Assembly: GCA_032622095.1 (NCBI GenBank) | Contig: CP136064.1 | Span: 188,471,794 to 188,535,793 of the forward strand | Source: Siphonodentalium dalli | Lineage: Eukaryota; Mollusca; Scaphopoda; Gadilida; Siphonodentaliidae | Direction: 5' to 3' | DNA: 64,000 bases | Part shown: positions 35,012 to 47,335 of the stretch, in pieces | Numbering within the stretch: the stretch's first letter is position 1 | How the letters are laid out: each line of letters begins with the position of its first letter | Program-made: the position numbers and the translations under genes | The notes under the pieces: generated by a model | Databases searched by the model: none | Seen by the model: only the letters and a program-made list of their open reading frames with translations | What the model was told of the DNA's origin: nothing

Positions 35012-35310
35012 TTTCAGAATGAGGTCCCCAGAGGGTGAATTTAGTGAAACTACCCGGCACAGCGGGTTAGATTCACTAATTCATCCTCTGGGGACTCATT
35101 CTGCTTTTATAATAGGCCTCATCTTTTCTGGAAACTTTCTTTATTATCAAATTTCTATATACTTCTTCACATGGATTCTATTTCTTTTTATACCCCCCTC
35201 TCCTCAACAAAGTATCTTTATTATCAAATTAACAAGGTTTTTAGTTTCTTTAGAAATTTCTTTGGAAAGTGTTTAGTGTAGTTTCTCTATATCTCCAAAT
35301 TACCAGACAA
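35012..35310. mobile_element. Family B element, left hairpin plus spacer
   Basis: The hairpin on GAATGAGGTCCCCAGAGGG with loop GGCACAGCGGG is followed by spacer TTATTATCAAATTTC, which is repeated once near 35220. It stops at the tandem repeat starting near 35340. Confidence 0.85.
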
Positions 35311-35339
35311 CACAATCCATGAAAGCCCTTCCACAAGGT

Positions 35340-35935
35340 ATTTGCTGCTCGTATCGTGCAATATCTTGGTCGTACCTTTGGTCGAATCATAATGAAATTT
35401 GTCATGGCTGTTGACATTGTCATGTAGATGGGAAAGAGTCATTTTGGGGTCAAATCGGCCATAAAACATGGACGCCGGCAGTCATCTTGGATTTTAAAAT
35501 TCAATTCATTAGCACGGGCTACAGGCTGGAGTGTTCGTCTGATCATAATGAAATTTGTATTTTATGTTAATATTGGCATGTAGATGGGAATGAGTCATTT
35601 TGGGGTCATTCGGCCATAAAACATGGCCACCGACAGCCATCTTGGATTTTACGCTTTGCATGACTAAATCATTTGGCGCGGGCTACAGGTCGTACCTTTG
35701 ATCAGATCATTATGAAATTTGTCATGGCTGTTGACATTGACATGTAGATGGGAACGAGTAATTTTGGGGTTATTCAGCCATAAAATATGGGCACCAGCAG
35801 CCATCTTGGATTTTACTCTTTGCATGACTAAATTATTTGGCACAGGCTACAGGTCCTGTCTTTCGTATCATCATGAAATGTATCATGGATGTTAATGTTG
35901 ATATGTAGATGGGATGAGTCACACTACAAGACCTT
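35340..35935. repeat. Family M tandem repeat, four ~160-bp units
   Basis: CATGTAGATGGGA recurs at about 35420, 35577, 35741 and 35901. Each unit holds CATAATGAAATTTGTC, CATTTTGGGGTC, CATAAAACATGG and CATCTTGGATTTTA. Confidence 0.88.
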
Positions 35936-37958
35936 TACTGTAACTTTTTGGCTTTCCTTCTTTATCATTCTATTCATTGTGCTGCAAAAAATAAACTATT
36001 TCCCAAGTTGAGCTACAGTGCCATTGACACTTTCATTATTATAAAGCACACATCATAGTGAACAAAATTTGTGTAATTTCATACCATAAAGTTTGGAAAG
36101 TCATAATAGACCATATAGTGTGGCCTGTCAAAATACCATTTGTGCATGGATCGAGGCCATCACACAGATCATATTACCCAAAACACAATCATGTATTTAT
36201 AGCTAGTGACATGACATGTAAGCCAATCAAATGCATATGTGCCGTATATGGTACTTTAGCAGTTTGACTAGAGTTTGGCTAAAGTGCCGTAGTGGTACTT
36301 TAGCAGCCCGGTATTCTAGCCACAGCCTATTTTATATGCTAGAATAAAAATTAAAAGTTAAATATTTTTCGAAAACATTTATTTGAACCCTGAATACATC
36401 TTTTTTTCACTGGGTAATTTAATTGCTATTAAAATAAATATAGTCCCTCAACCTGACAGTCAAAGCCATGCAGGCAGCCGTTAGAGATATTATGTATTAC
36501 ATCTTGACATTATTCATGTAGCCCGAAGGTGCTCTCATATCATAGAAAGATGTTCTGGATAATAGCCTTGCTGAAAGTGTTTACAAGTGGATATTCGTAG
36601 ATGTTGCATCATCAGTTCCTAGAGTGTGATGTCCGTATCGACCATCTACTATTCTCCCAGGAAACTGTCAGCAATTCTTATCTTTGATTTCCCCTTCATA
36701 CCTTAGTGAACATTATTATTTTCATGGCTCAACAGTTTCCAATATTCTAGATTCTCGGGGTTTTCAAGCTTCTCTTCTATTGAATTTCCTGTGGAGATAT
36801 CTTGTACTGATGGTGCTTCTTTAGGCTATATATAGTATTGGAATTTGTTATAGATCACAATTGAAATATCACTATGCTACATTATGTTTGATTATACCCT
36901 AATTTTTCTTATCAAATAAAAGAAAATGAGAAAGATTTTAATCATACACTTCCATTTTGTATTAAGGCCAATGTACATGTATTCATATTCTCAATACAAA
37001 CCGTATCATTTCGATTTGAGAATGTGAGATGCCCAATCAGACATGAAGTGAGGCTGGTTCTGTGATATCTTCCAGGATACTGGCAGTTTCCCCTGATGAC
37101 ACTCCCCCCCCCCCAACTATTGCAACAATTATTTTTACTTCCTTGGCAACAATTTGTCATCAAGCCTGATTCAAGCAATGTTTTCTTCAAGAATTTCTTG
37201 TATTTTCATGACCTTAAGAAGCAAAAAACAAACAAACAAAAAAACAGAAACATCTTGCAGAGTTTTTGAAATTCTGCTGGTTGGTGGGGGGATTGACAAG
37301 ATTGATATGAAAATAAATCTCAAATAATAATTTTCTCGTCATTTCAAGGCAATGTAACATCCAGGATGTAAAATTAATTATTAGTAATAGCTGGTTGAGG
37401 GCAAGAAGATATCCAGCATAGGGGATGTCTAATAAGGGTGATGGCCGGTATAAGATAACAGGAACTCAATAACTGGCAATCAGACATTGATGTACCCTGT
37501 GTACTTGTAGGATAAACAGGTGGGAGACATCTCTTTCTACATTTATTACACACTTGTTCCTAGAAGTACAGTGTTATTGTTGTTCCATATTTACAAATCC
37601 GTATGGAACATTCGTTCCATATGCATCTTGTTGATGTAAAATGACATACATGACATTCGCCTCAACCATAAAACTGGAACTTTATTATAAAATAAAAGCA
37701 TTATCACACATTGACAAAACAAGCCCTGTATGTGCCTAAATAAACCTTTTAAGCCTGTAATTTTTAATGCACGGATTCTAGGATGGGTGGCGTGTAATAA
37801 GGAGTGATTTTCCAGTGAAATTAACCAACTGTGCCACCTTTCCTTCACCAACAAAACTGACATCTTACTATGGCCTTTAGTAGGAGATGATAGGATAATA
37901 AACAATAAAGGAACCAACTTGTGGCCAAGCCACTGATAGAAACTCAAAGTTCCTTTTG
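35936..37958. other. No gene or element recognised
   Basis: AT-rich intronic sequence with short frames only. A short repeat, GGTACTTTAGCAG, lies at 36250 and 36293. A C run is at 37105-37114 and an (AAAC)n patch at 37227-37245. Confidence 0.5.
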
Positions 37959-38431
37959 CAAGCCTGTGTCTAGTGTGTCTGAAATTTGCAGAATGAGGTC
38001 CCCAGAGAGTGAATTAGTGATGCTATCCCTCACAGCGGGCTTGCCTGTCCAAATTCAACCTCTGTGGACCTCATTCTCTTTTAGGCCACATCTTCTGGGA
38101 AGTCTCAAGTTAACATTGTTTTTAGTTACTTTTCCCTACTGTTCAGTTTCTATATCCCTAATTTGCAGAAAATAAATTGCATAATCAAGGTGACTAGTTA
38201 ATGGGTGAAAATTTTATCGCCTGGCTATAGCTAATGGGTGAACATCAACTTCAATTGGGGAACATCAATCTGATCCTATATATAGGTCTCCCATAGCAGT
38301 TGTGGCCTAAGCAGAATGGGGTTCCCAGAGGGTGAATTTGGTGATGCTATCCTGCCGTGTGTTCAAGTATCACTAAATTCATTCTCTGGGGACCTCATTC
38401 TGAAATTATCAGACACACTATATCCAGGTTT
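37959..38431. mobile_element. Family B element, complete
   Basis: The left hairpin (37985-38085) has a diverged right strand (CTTGCCTGTCC). The spacer carries CCCTACTGTTCAGTTTC, and ATGGGTGAA is duplicated. The right hairpin (38310-38405) ends AGACACACTATATCCAGG. Confidence 0.9.
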
Positions 38432-38841
38432 GTTCGTTTCTGATAATTCTTGTACCATATCCAACTAAAAAGAGGACATATATATAGCCTAGGACATAAA
38501 AATTCAATTTGGTGTGGCTATTTACGATATTGGTTCTGTGTAGATGTAATATATATGTATGGGCAGTTGTTATCTTATTGGCGATGAATAAGATGGACAT
38601 ATTTGACCAGTGAGATTGAACTCTGCCCGCTTTCATCGACTAAATGGAAATATTAGCCAATATTTGATGGTTGGATGCGGTTGTCCAAAAAGATTGCTTT
38701 TATGATAAATGTAATGTCATGAAAAGATTGTATCTAGGGTCATAACTCCTGCGTTTATTCCCGGCTTATATTGTTGGTTATGAATCATGAGAACATTGTG
38801 AATTCTGACTGTTTACGTACAATAAATGTGTTGGTCTAAGG

Positions 38842-39089
38842 TACAGTAATGCCCTAAATAATCGACTCCTTAACCACTGCAGAATTATGGGTAACTTTTC
38901 AGGATTTAGTCGGAAATATGGCTTGTTGCCATTCATCGGAAAGCTCTATGGCTTGTTGCCATTCATTGGAAAGCTCTCAGTGAGAGCTTTCCGATGAATG
39001 GCAACAAGCCATATTTCTGACTAAATCCTGAAAAGTTGCCCATAATGCTGCTGTGGTTAAGAAGTCAATTATTTAGGGCATTATGGTAT
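38842..39089. mobile_element. Family A palindromic MITE (copy 9), long form
   Basis: Full arms are present with TA at both sides. The stretch ATGGCTTGTTGCCATTCAT is duplicated, making the left arm longer. Confidence 0.93.
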
Positions 39090-39341
39090 AAAGTGATCAG
39101 TGGTTCGCGTTTCACAACGAAGCATGGTTTGTAGTTGGTCACCCATGATGCATTGGTGGATATTATTTGAAGCTGTCCCTGTATCAGTGTGAGCCCGGCA
39201 GATGTTCGGAGTACATGGTCATAAGAGTTGACGAATCTGTCCATAGTTGTGTGTTGTACTGTCTATCATTATGATGTACTTGTATCCCCATAGTTGTATC
39301 AGTATGAGCCCAGCGGAGGTTCAAAGTACATGTACATATAT

Positions 39342-39497
39342 TGTAATGCCCTAAATAATGGACTGCTAAACCACAGCAGAATTATGGGTAATTTTTCAAG
39401 ATTTAGTCAGAAATATGGCTTGTTGCCATTCATCGGAAAGCTCTCACTAGCTTTCCGATGAATGGCAGCAAGCCATATTTCCAACTAAATCCTGATT
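39342..39497. mobile_element. Family A MITE (copy 10), right arm truncated
   Basis: Left arm and tip complete. The right arm stops at CCAACTAAATCCTGA and is followed by unrelated sequence. Confidence 0.9.
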
Positions 39498-39562
39498 TTT
39501 TTACCCTGGGGGCTCTGTTTGTCGTACTGTCCATCATTGTGATGTACTTGTATCCCCATAAT

Positions 39563-40165
39563 TATACCACCTTTAAAAAAAAAAGGGGGGTTATACTGTT
39601 TTGCACCTGTCTTGTCGTGCGTACGTCCATCCGATGTCTGTTCATGTCATAACTTAAACAGTAGTGCTCGGATCTCAATAAAATTAGTATGGATGTTCAA
39701 TACTATGAGGACATTAAATAGAGGGTTCCATCGTTTTGGTCGGATTTTCCTTTCTAGAGTCATTCATCTTTGTTTATCTGGAAATGTTGGCTTTTTGGTC
39801 CGTCTGGTGTCTGTTCATGTCATAATTTCAAGTTGTGCTGGGATCTCAATGAAATTTGGTATGGATGTTCACATCTATGAGGACATTAAATAGAGGACTC
39901 AATCGTTTTGTTCAGGTTTTCCATTCTAGAGTTATTCATCTTTGTTTATCTGGAAATGTTGGTTTTTGGTCCGTTCGATTTCTGTGCAGGCCATAACTTG
40001 AATAGTAATGCTCTGATCTCAATGAAATTTGGTATGGATGTTCACCACTGTGAGGACATTTAATGGTGTATTCAACCGTTTTGCTTTGGTTTTTCGTTCT
40101 ATAGTTATTTATCTTCGTTTATATGAAAATGCTGATTTTTGGGTCCATCTGTCTGAGTATATCAG
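39563..40165. mobile_element. Family E-type tandem-core element, three ~172-bp units
   Basis: TTATACCACCTTT and a G-rich head (AAAAGGGGGGTTATACTG) lead to units keyed on TCTGTTCATGTCATAA near 39637 and 39810 and TCTGTGCAGGCCATAA near 39981. Each unit contains GGTATGGATGTTCA-like and GAGGACATTAAAT-like words. Confidence 0.78.
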
Positions 40166-40660
40166 TCATACCTAGGTTATTGATATGCCCACACCAGGGG
40201 TATGCCACAAGGGAGTTTGTCCATTCATTATACCCAAATATAAACAAATGAAGGTATTTAGCCACGATTTGTATATAAGTTCTCAATAATTTCATATACT
40301 CTTTCAATCATAATTGAACTCTGTATCATCTTTCATTCATCACTACATGTATTTGCTCTCGAAATTCAGAAGATGGGTGTAATATTGCACCCGTAATATA
40401 ATCGTAAGTTGGGTTTTTCTCAAACAAAATGTCATTGTGGGATTGACCTATGTCCAGTTACACTTTCACATGCCCATAATTTAACTGATATGGGAAAGGT
40501 TCTGAATATACCTTCGAACAATTCAATATTGAATCAACGATTACAGTGACCATGAACATTTTGACAAAAGGGACGGGTGGGAATTTTAGCACCCCTGAAT
40601 TAAAAATTGTGAATATACATATGGATGCTAGAGCAATCGCTCCTGTCTCCTGGGAAGGAC

Positions 40661-41113
40661 TGCAAGTCTGAGTTTAGTGTGCCTGTCATTTGCAGAATGA
40701 GGTCCCCAGAGGGTGAATTTAGTTATGCTATCCCGCATAGCAGGCTAGCATCACTAAATCTACCCTCTGGTTACATCATTCTGCTTAGGCCTCATCTTCT
40801 CTGGAAAGTATCTTTATCAATTGTTTTTAGAAATTTCTTCACATAGATTCTATTTCTTTTTTAGTTAATTTCTCTATGTCCCTAAATTGGCAGACAACAC
40901 ATTGCATAATCGAGGTTCCCGATGGGTGTACATCAAAATATCTACCATTTGGGAACTTCAATCTGAGTCTTTGTCTCCCATAGCAGATGAGGTCATGCAG
41001 AAATGAGGTCCCCAGAATGTGAATTTGGTGATGCTAGCCCACTGTGTGGGATAGCATCACTAAATTCACCCTCTGGGGACCTCATTCTGCAAATGACAAA
41101 TTATTCCTAGCCT
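40661..41113. mobile_element. Family B element, complete
   Basis: The left hairpin (40690-40790, loop CATAGCAGGCTAGCATCAC) and right hairpin (40995-41095, AGCCCACTGTGTGGGATAGC) are separated by the spacer with GGCAGACAACACATTGC. The left end is CTGAGTTTAGTGTGCCTG. The right end is degraded after GCAAATGACA. Confidence 0.92.
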
Positions 41114-41820
41114 TATGATCACCACTACGACACTAGTCCACATCCACTGTGATGTACGGCCTGTAATCAGCATTAAGGCAAACAGATAGCTCTGCATGGT
41201 GTCGTCCAATTACTGATGCAGAAGACGGCAGAAACTCCACAGGAACTCAATATTGATATGAAGCCGATAATTTTGCTGAGTTGTTCATCAGTAATCACTG
41301 TGCTCTAATGGTAATGAACGTTCTCTGCTGTCTTTTTGTTACACCTATTCCGCATAAGAACCAAATCAATTGTTAGCCGTGAAGGTCTGTGGAATCTGCC
41401 GGTGTGATCTGGTGTTTTCTGGACTGGTGTTATCGCATTTATCGGTTCTCAGTGCTTTGTGTTATACATAGTGTTTACGGATTTTATCTATCAGTGTTTG
41501 GAAATATGGATCGGTAGGTTTAAATTACAAACTTGATAATTCATACTCATCTCTTCTGTATTGCTTTAATGCTTTTACTTAAGAAATGGATGTTGATTGA
41601 CTTGCGTTCCATAGAGTATGGACTCAAGTTGGTTTGACATGATATTGCATGGAATAAAAAGGTCAGACTTTATACTGATTAAAACAGACCACTTATATTT
41701 CATTAACAATAATTAATGAATTTCTGGCTTTGTTACCCTGACCTATTTTACAACATAATTTCTTAATATAAATGGACGAAGAATGTATAGGATATTTTAT
41801 TTCCTCTCCGGGGAGCATGC
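41114..41820. other. No gene or element recognised
   Basis: Short frames only. An ATG at 41507-41509 followed by CGGTAGGT looks superficially like a first exon with a donor, but nothing conserved supports it. Confidence 0.5.
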
Positions 41821-41898
41821 TACAGTAATGTCCTAAATAATTGACTCCTTAACCACAGCATAATTATGGGTAACTTTTCAGGATTTAATCGGAAAAAT
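41821..41898. mobile_element. Family A MITE (copy 11), partial left arm
   Basis: TACAGTAATGTCCTAAATAA to GGATTTAATCGGAAAAATA, then unrelated sequence. Confidence 0.88.
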
Positions 41899-42062
41899 AT
41901 TTTGCAAGGCGTCACCGTGACATGAATAACTATTTACCACACGCTACATGAGCGTATTTGCTGATTTATTTTTAAAGAGTCGTAATTATTTTATAGTTTT
42001 GAAACAGAATATGAGTGTTTTCTGTATACTTTCAAACTTTTTTTTTTAATTTTAGTTACGGG

Positions 42063-42670
42063 ATGCGAACGTCAGATAATTCTGTCACATATTATGACGG
42101 TCGCAACATCACTGGTTTTAATATATACCAACAATTAATACAATAGGACTAATTATGTGCTAATTATCAATGCCTGAACCAAATATATTTGTATTTGACA
42201 GAAACATGACCCAAACCAAAATCTTTAAGTTATTACGGTTGACGGAAAGTGTGCGAACGTCATTGCTGTCAAAAACCCCCGATTGATGTTCGCAACATTC
42301 AAACTGGAATATCTCTATAAACATTGACCCTCAGTCTCATGTTGTTTTGCTAGTAAAATCTAAAACATCAAGAAACATCCATTTCACATCACCAATCGCA
42401 GTGGGGGATATCATAATGGGAATAGTTTGTTGTTGAATATTTCCGTCAACATTTCTGACATTCGCAACATCAAATGTCTCATTTTCTATTTAACGCAGAA
42501 CTCATTTCCATGCTATAATGCGCATAATTTGTGATATATATGCATGGTGACTGACTGCCTAACATTACCTAACTTGTAAGGTTTAAAACATTTGACAACA
42601 TTTTGACAGAAATTTTGTTGCCATCGTCAGTCTGTAACACGTTGACAGACATTTTGGTGCGAATGTCAGA
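42063..42670. repeat. Array of seven TTGCGAAYGTCAGA-like motifs
   Basis: Forward-type copies lie at 42063-42078, 42251-42265 and 42656-42670. A diverged forward copy is at 42615-42630 (TTGCCATCGTCAG). Reverse copies lie at 42093-42109, 42284-42299 and 42455-42470. They are dispersed in both orientations in AT-rich DNA, as in the different-word array at 695-2178. I did not find terminal inverted repeats. Confidence 0.75.
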
Positions 42671-43002
42671 AACGCTCTTTTTATACAATGTTTGGGCCTC
42701 TCGTATAAGTAGTACATCTACACCTTGATGCTACATGACCCTTGGCCCCTGTGTGAAACAGTAAGCACTTAGCTGAACTGAACTGAACAGAAGCGGAAGT
42801 ATGTTGTGCTTTATTTCTGTGAGATCATTCTTATAAACAAATTGTGTTTATTTAATTTGGGTGGATATGATTTGGGATAACAATTAGCCAATACCAACTG
42901 AGCAATCTGTTGCAGTGCCAACGTGCCGACTCAAGTGGCATGGATTAAAGAAAAGGTTAATACATATTCAATAACCAATCATATGTGGTCTGTGCCTAGA
43001 TC

Positions 43003-43080
43003 ATGTCATGATTCTCTACTCTGGCTATGCCTGTAGAGATCGTAATCCACCAGTTCAAAACCTGGGATCTTTTTGATGTT
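43003..43080. repeat. SINE-like tail fragment
   Basis: ATGTCATGATTCTCTACTC and TGGCTATGCC match the 3' part of the repeat at 27655-27836. GTTCAAAACCTGGG resembles a degenerate tRNA B box. Confidence 0.4.
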
Positions 43081-43127
43081 CTGACGGGGAAGTTCATAAC
43101 ATTGAAAAAAAACAAACAGTGCAGGTT

Positions 43128-43250
43128 TACAGTAATGCCCTAAATAATCGACTCCTTAACCACAACAGATTTATGGGTAACTTTTCAGTATTTAGTCGGA
43201 AATATGGCTTGTTGCCATTCATCGGAAAGCTCTCAGTGAGCCATATTTCC
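43128..43250. mobile_element. Family A MITE (copy 12), left arm with short right remnant
   Basis: TACAGTAATGCCCTAAATAA to GGAAAGCTCTCAGTGAG, then only GCCATATTTCC of the other arm. Confidence 0.9.
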
Positions 43251-43777
43251 ATGATTGGCGTTGCACTTGTTGAATTTGGTGACAACATTTAATAGGGGAA
43301 CCATATTTAATTGAGAGTCTGGGGAGGGAGAAGCTTTATAATAGCCAACAATTTGCCAGAAATTGCTTTGAATTTTAGAATTGAAGGCCCTGCATGGGGA
43401 AACCTTTAATATTGTCAAGAAATGGCCTTGAATTTTAGTAGTACTGACCTGTGGTAACTCAAACTGGCACAATGCACTTAGTGATGGGGGATATAAAACA
43501 CCAATCAATTAATCCCTTTGGCAGGACCACAATATACAGAGAGGGAAGCTTTTCTCTCCAGTTTGTTAGGTTAACTTGTGTGTGAGGCACATATTAGCTT
43601 TGGGGTTATTTTAGCCTCATGGTAGTGACAGGACCGAAGAAATATTGTCAGTTAATTCTCATCTTACTCTATTGGTTATTTATTGATTATCTCCACTAAT
43701 AGAAGCTTGATCCAAACAACGCTTAGCTCTTCCCATATAGGAAATGCTGCAGCCTGTTAAAAGCTTTAATATGGAGG

Positions 43778-44140
43778 CAGGCCCAGAAATAGTGTGTCTG
43801 TCATTTGCAGAATGAGGTCCCCGTAGGGTGAATTTAGTGAATTCAGGCTAGCATCACTAAATTCATCCTCTGGAGGCCCTCATTCTGCTTAGGCCTCATC
43901 TTCTGGAAAGTATCTATAGTCTCAAATTAACATTGTTTTTAGTTACTTTTTCCCTTCTGTTCAGTTTCTATATTCCATAATTTGCAGAAGAAAAAATGCA
44001 TAATCGACACTGATGGGTAAACATCACCAACTTCAAACTTAAATCTGATTCAAGGCCATCTGTGTTGGATAGCGTCATTAAATTCCCCTTCTGGGGACCT
44101 CATTCTGCAAATGACAGACACACTATTTCCAGGCTTGTTT
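43778..44140. mobile_element. Family B element, right hairpin eroded
   Basis: The left hairpin is short (GTCCCCGTAGGGTGAATTT, loop GAATTCAGGCTAGC). The spacer is intact, and only the outer strand of the right hairpin remains, ending GACACACTATTTCCAGG. Confidence 0.88.
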
Positions 44141-45202
44141 GGAGGCCATCCTATTAGTTTGTCAAGTTGATGTTTCTGACATCGGAACTATGGCACAATT
44201 ATTTGGGAAGATTCAACGATTGAGAGCCTTGCAGAGACTATCGACAATTACGTTAGATGTTGACAGTAAATGGCCAGCTTCTGCAGAAATTGCACATTCA
44301 TTAAAACTTTTGTCAGATTAAGGGGTTTCCATGCCTGAACTGTGTCAGGAAGTGGAAAGTTTAGATAAACCTAAAAAGAAAAACTACTTAACTGTTAAGC
44401 AAGTACACCACATGAAGGAATCTATACTATCTGAGGACCTCATCAAGCATAATAAAAATGTAAAACAAATTACTTTAATAACAATTTTTGTAGGGCAATT
44501 TTGGGAAAAGAATTCCCAGCAAATATACAAAATGAGTGGAAATGAATAACTGCTATAAAAAGTACATTATCTGAACTATAAAAGGTCTGAAAACCCCTTA
44601 ATTCTCTGGGGTTGGAGTTGGCATCAGTAAATATATTTATCTACCATTTCCTATGAAATTCCCTGATAAAATTGGTGATAACAAATTGGCGATAAAAACA
44701 TCTGTATCATTACTGCAGTTGCAGTACAAGGTGCAAATAATGTCATTGACTGGTCAAAATCATGAATGATCAATCATGTGAGAAATTAAAACAACATTCC
44801 AACGTATATTCTTGCACACTATAAACAAATAGTTCTTAGATTTTAACATTATTTGATTGCCTCCCATCATAGGTATTATGGTAATATATACAGTGTATCT
44901 CTTGAGTATTTATTATGTAATTACATGTATATCAAAACGCAGGTGTAAGAGATTTTGTGGATTGAATTCAATTTCTGTTAGGCATATTCGCGTGAACTTG
45001 CAGGTTGGGAGAATTTAGCAAATCGAGATAATCGCGTGGCACTGTTAGATTTGCATGTTGGGAGAACTTACCCAAGAAAGCTAATCGTCAAACACAAATT
45101 CAACGATTTGTCATTTAAAAAACTCCTAAAATGTAATTTGTGTGATGGATTCTGTCACACGAATGGTAGATAAACGTGTTATTTACACAATGTGTTTGTA
45201 AT
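44141..45202. other. No recognised gene; two short open frames
   Basis: Frames at 44139-44321 (contains VCQVDVSDIGTMAQLFGKIQ) and 44331-44549 (Lys-rich, contains KPKKKNYLTVKQ) lie in tandem. They have no domain I can name, no splice-supported structure, and the first starts inside a repeat. Treat them as unproven. Confidence 0.3.
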
Positions 45203-45300
45203 AATTCATGTAGCGTGGCTTGGCTAGTTTTCGTTGCGACATAGCGACTCGGGCCTCGTCGCTATATGGCCACGAAAACTAGCCTCGTGTATATAACACA
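45203..45300. repeat. Hairpin with CpG-rich loop region
   Basis: GTGGCTTGGCTAGTTTTCG at about 45222-45240 pairs with CGAAAACTAGCCTCG at about 45275. GCGACATAGCGAC pairs with GTCGCTATATGG inside, and outer parts (ACGTGTTATTTACAC, GTGTATATAACACA) are also complementary. Confidence 0.75.
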
Positions 45301-46347
45301 TACATATTAAAGATACAATCTGAGTTATCAAGACATTTTACTCACTTGATGTAATATTAAGGTTTAGTAATAAGATATCATATTTCTGTCTTGAGCAACC
45401 TTTTATCGACCTCAGCTGATATCGCCACAAACTCAGCTGATAACCTCCCAGACTAGTCATGACAACCCATCAAACCCGGCAGATATCAGTTGTGATGTCA
45501 CCTTGGGAAGCATAGTGTTTACATCAAACGTTGGGGAACCACAATGATTGTCCTCAACAACAAGAATTTCTTTATTGTCAAAAGTATATGGCGAGTGGTT
45601 AACATTTTAAATGTATGTCTGTTCCCTAATTTCAATGGAGTTACATGCATGATAAAACTTATCTATTCTAGTCATTACACACACAAACTGACAACTAATT
45701 AATCTGTTATTAGCTCAAATCAAATGGATTGGCTTTCTGCGTCCATTCGTGGTTGCTTCTGCCAACAATATCCTTCAGCACACCCTACAGGCCACATTTA
45801 TCAACCGATCACCAAACTTCATAAAATAACTTACAATCTCGACAATAACCATCCATTATCCTATATACTGGAGGCAATGAACTAAGGAGTGGCATCATAG
45901 CCATGTTTTAAACTGTAATGAAACACTCATTTATTCAATAGATTAGCACCATATCTCACCAGATCAAAGAGACTGCATGTACATCATGCATTTTATATAA
46001 GACTCACATTCATGCTGCTACCAAACTGGTTTCTTAGTAGAAAATTTTGTTCAAATTACATGTACTTCAGTCGGCACTTTACCACTTGAATATACCACCA
46101 CGCAATGACAATATTCGTTTTCAGTATCTTGTTGTTTGAAAATATCTTACCAATACCACCCATGTACTTGGGCAATTAAAATATCAGGTGATCAGTGTTA
46201 TTTCAGTGTTGCCCATTCACTCAATATTGCTATTTATAGGTTTTGTGTGCAGCAGATGTATGTAACATTAAGGATAAGGAGTAAAAGACGTGCGTGCAGA
46301 AAACGTAGTACCTTTTCGAGTATATGTGGCCTTGCTGAATATTATAA

Positions 46348-46490
46348 GTTACGGGATCCTTAGTCGTTGGATATGGTGTCATGTGAGGCGAAGTGAGATC
46401 AATATTAGGCGAGGCCGTAGGTCGAGTCTGATATTGATCTCGCTGAGCCTCACATGACACCATATCCGACCACTAAAGCATCCCGTAACG
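46348..46490. mobile_element. Foldback element, 143 bp
   Basis: GTTACGGGATCCTTAGTCGT to CACTAAAGCATCCCGTAAC: arms of about 62 bp with few mismatches, including TATGGTGTCATGTGAGGCG and its complement. The central part is CpG-rich (GGCGAGGCCGTAGGTCGAG). Confidence 0.85.
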
Positions 46491-47061
46491 TATTTATTAT
46501 GTCAGTGGACAAAATCCAGCATATCCCTTTACTTATCATGGCTGTAATTTATTGTAATTTGGTAAGTTAAATGTGTTGTCTATGGCCATTAACTTATGTA
46601 ACGTCAAAGTGACGCGCCATGGGTGTTGAACATCAACGCTTTGAATCAATGGCTAATTACCAGAAGTAGGACAACTTGTTGAGTTTGATAGTTAATTTAG
46701 TCGCATTCAGGTTTTGGTACATGGTACTATTGTCTTTAAATTCGCAGAAAATGATTTCCGACAGATATCCCTTTTTTGGCGCCAAAATACACCAAAAAAT
46801 ATTCCGAGGCGACATAGTTTCTGTTTTCATATGGGGTCACTGACCTAATATGGGTTCATTTAATACCGTCACTATTTATCGACGCTGATTGGCTAATCAC
46901 AAGAGCTGAAATAATAAAACCAAATATAATTTCCGTATAAACACAGTCTCTGCCACAGAGCATGTGGGCAATTTTGGTCAAGTTTAGTCAAGTTTAGAAT
47001 TTATTGAAGATAGTCTATGGTTCTCCTTTGTGTTTAGATAAATTGCGTTCATAGTATCATT

Positions 47062-47335
47062 GTGGGGAGTCATTTGCTTTCGAATTGATGAGTTTCACGC
47101 ATTCAAAAGGGCCGAGGTGATGGCATACATGACCAGAAATGAGGGAAAAGGCAATAAACTAGGATAATGGTATATTACATAGTATTTTAGCGGCTACGAG
47201 CATATGCTATACTATTTTTCAAACAAGCTGATACCTCATTTGTGTCCAAACTTACAGTTGTTTGCTGTATATGCATTTTCATATTTTGAATGCGTGGTAC
47301 TCACCAACCTCGAAACCACGTGATTCCCCACCGTG
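47062..47335. mobile_element. Family J element, ~270 bp with ~47-bp inverted ends
   Basis: GTGGGGAGTCATTTGCTTTC through TTTCACGCATTCAAAA is inverted at 47288-47335 (TTTTGAATGCGTGGTACTC through ATTCCCCAC). The interior phrase AAACTAGGATAATGGTATAT recurs in the copies near 50.8 and 55.3 kb. Confidence 0.82.

Noticed and set aside
15888-40846. A recurring peptide RMRSPEGEFSDA in short ORFs
   Set aside because: It comes from the family B hairpin (GAATGAGGTCCCCAGAGGG) read in one frame. There is no independent evidence of coding.
41451-41520. Possible first exon with ATG and GTAGGT donor
   Set aside because: Only three codons, no conserved peptide, and it lies inside the CASK intron. Words like this arise by chance.
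44139-44549. Two adjacent open frames considered as a gene
   Set aside because: The first starts within the end of a family B element. Neither contains a domain I can name, and a stop separates them. VDVSDIGTMAQLF has a slight short-chain dehydrogenase flavour, but that is too little to annotate.
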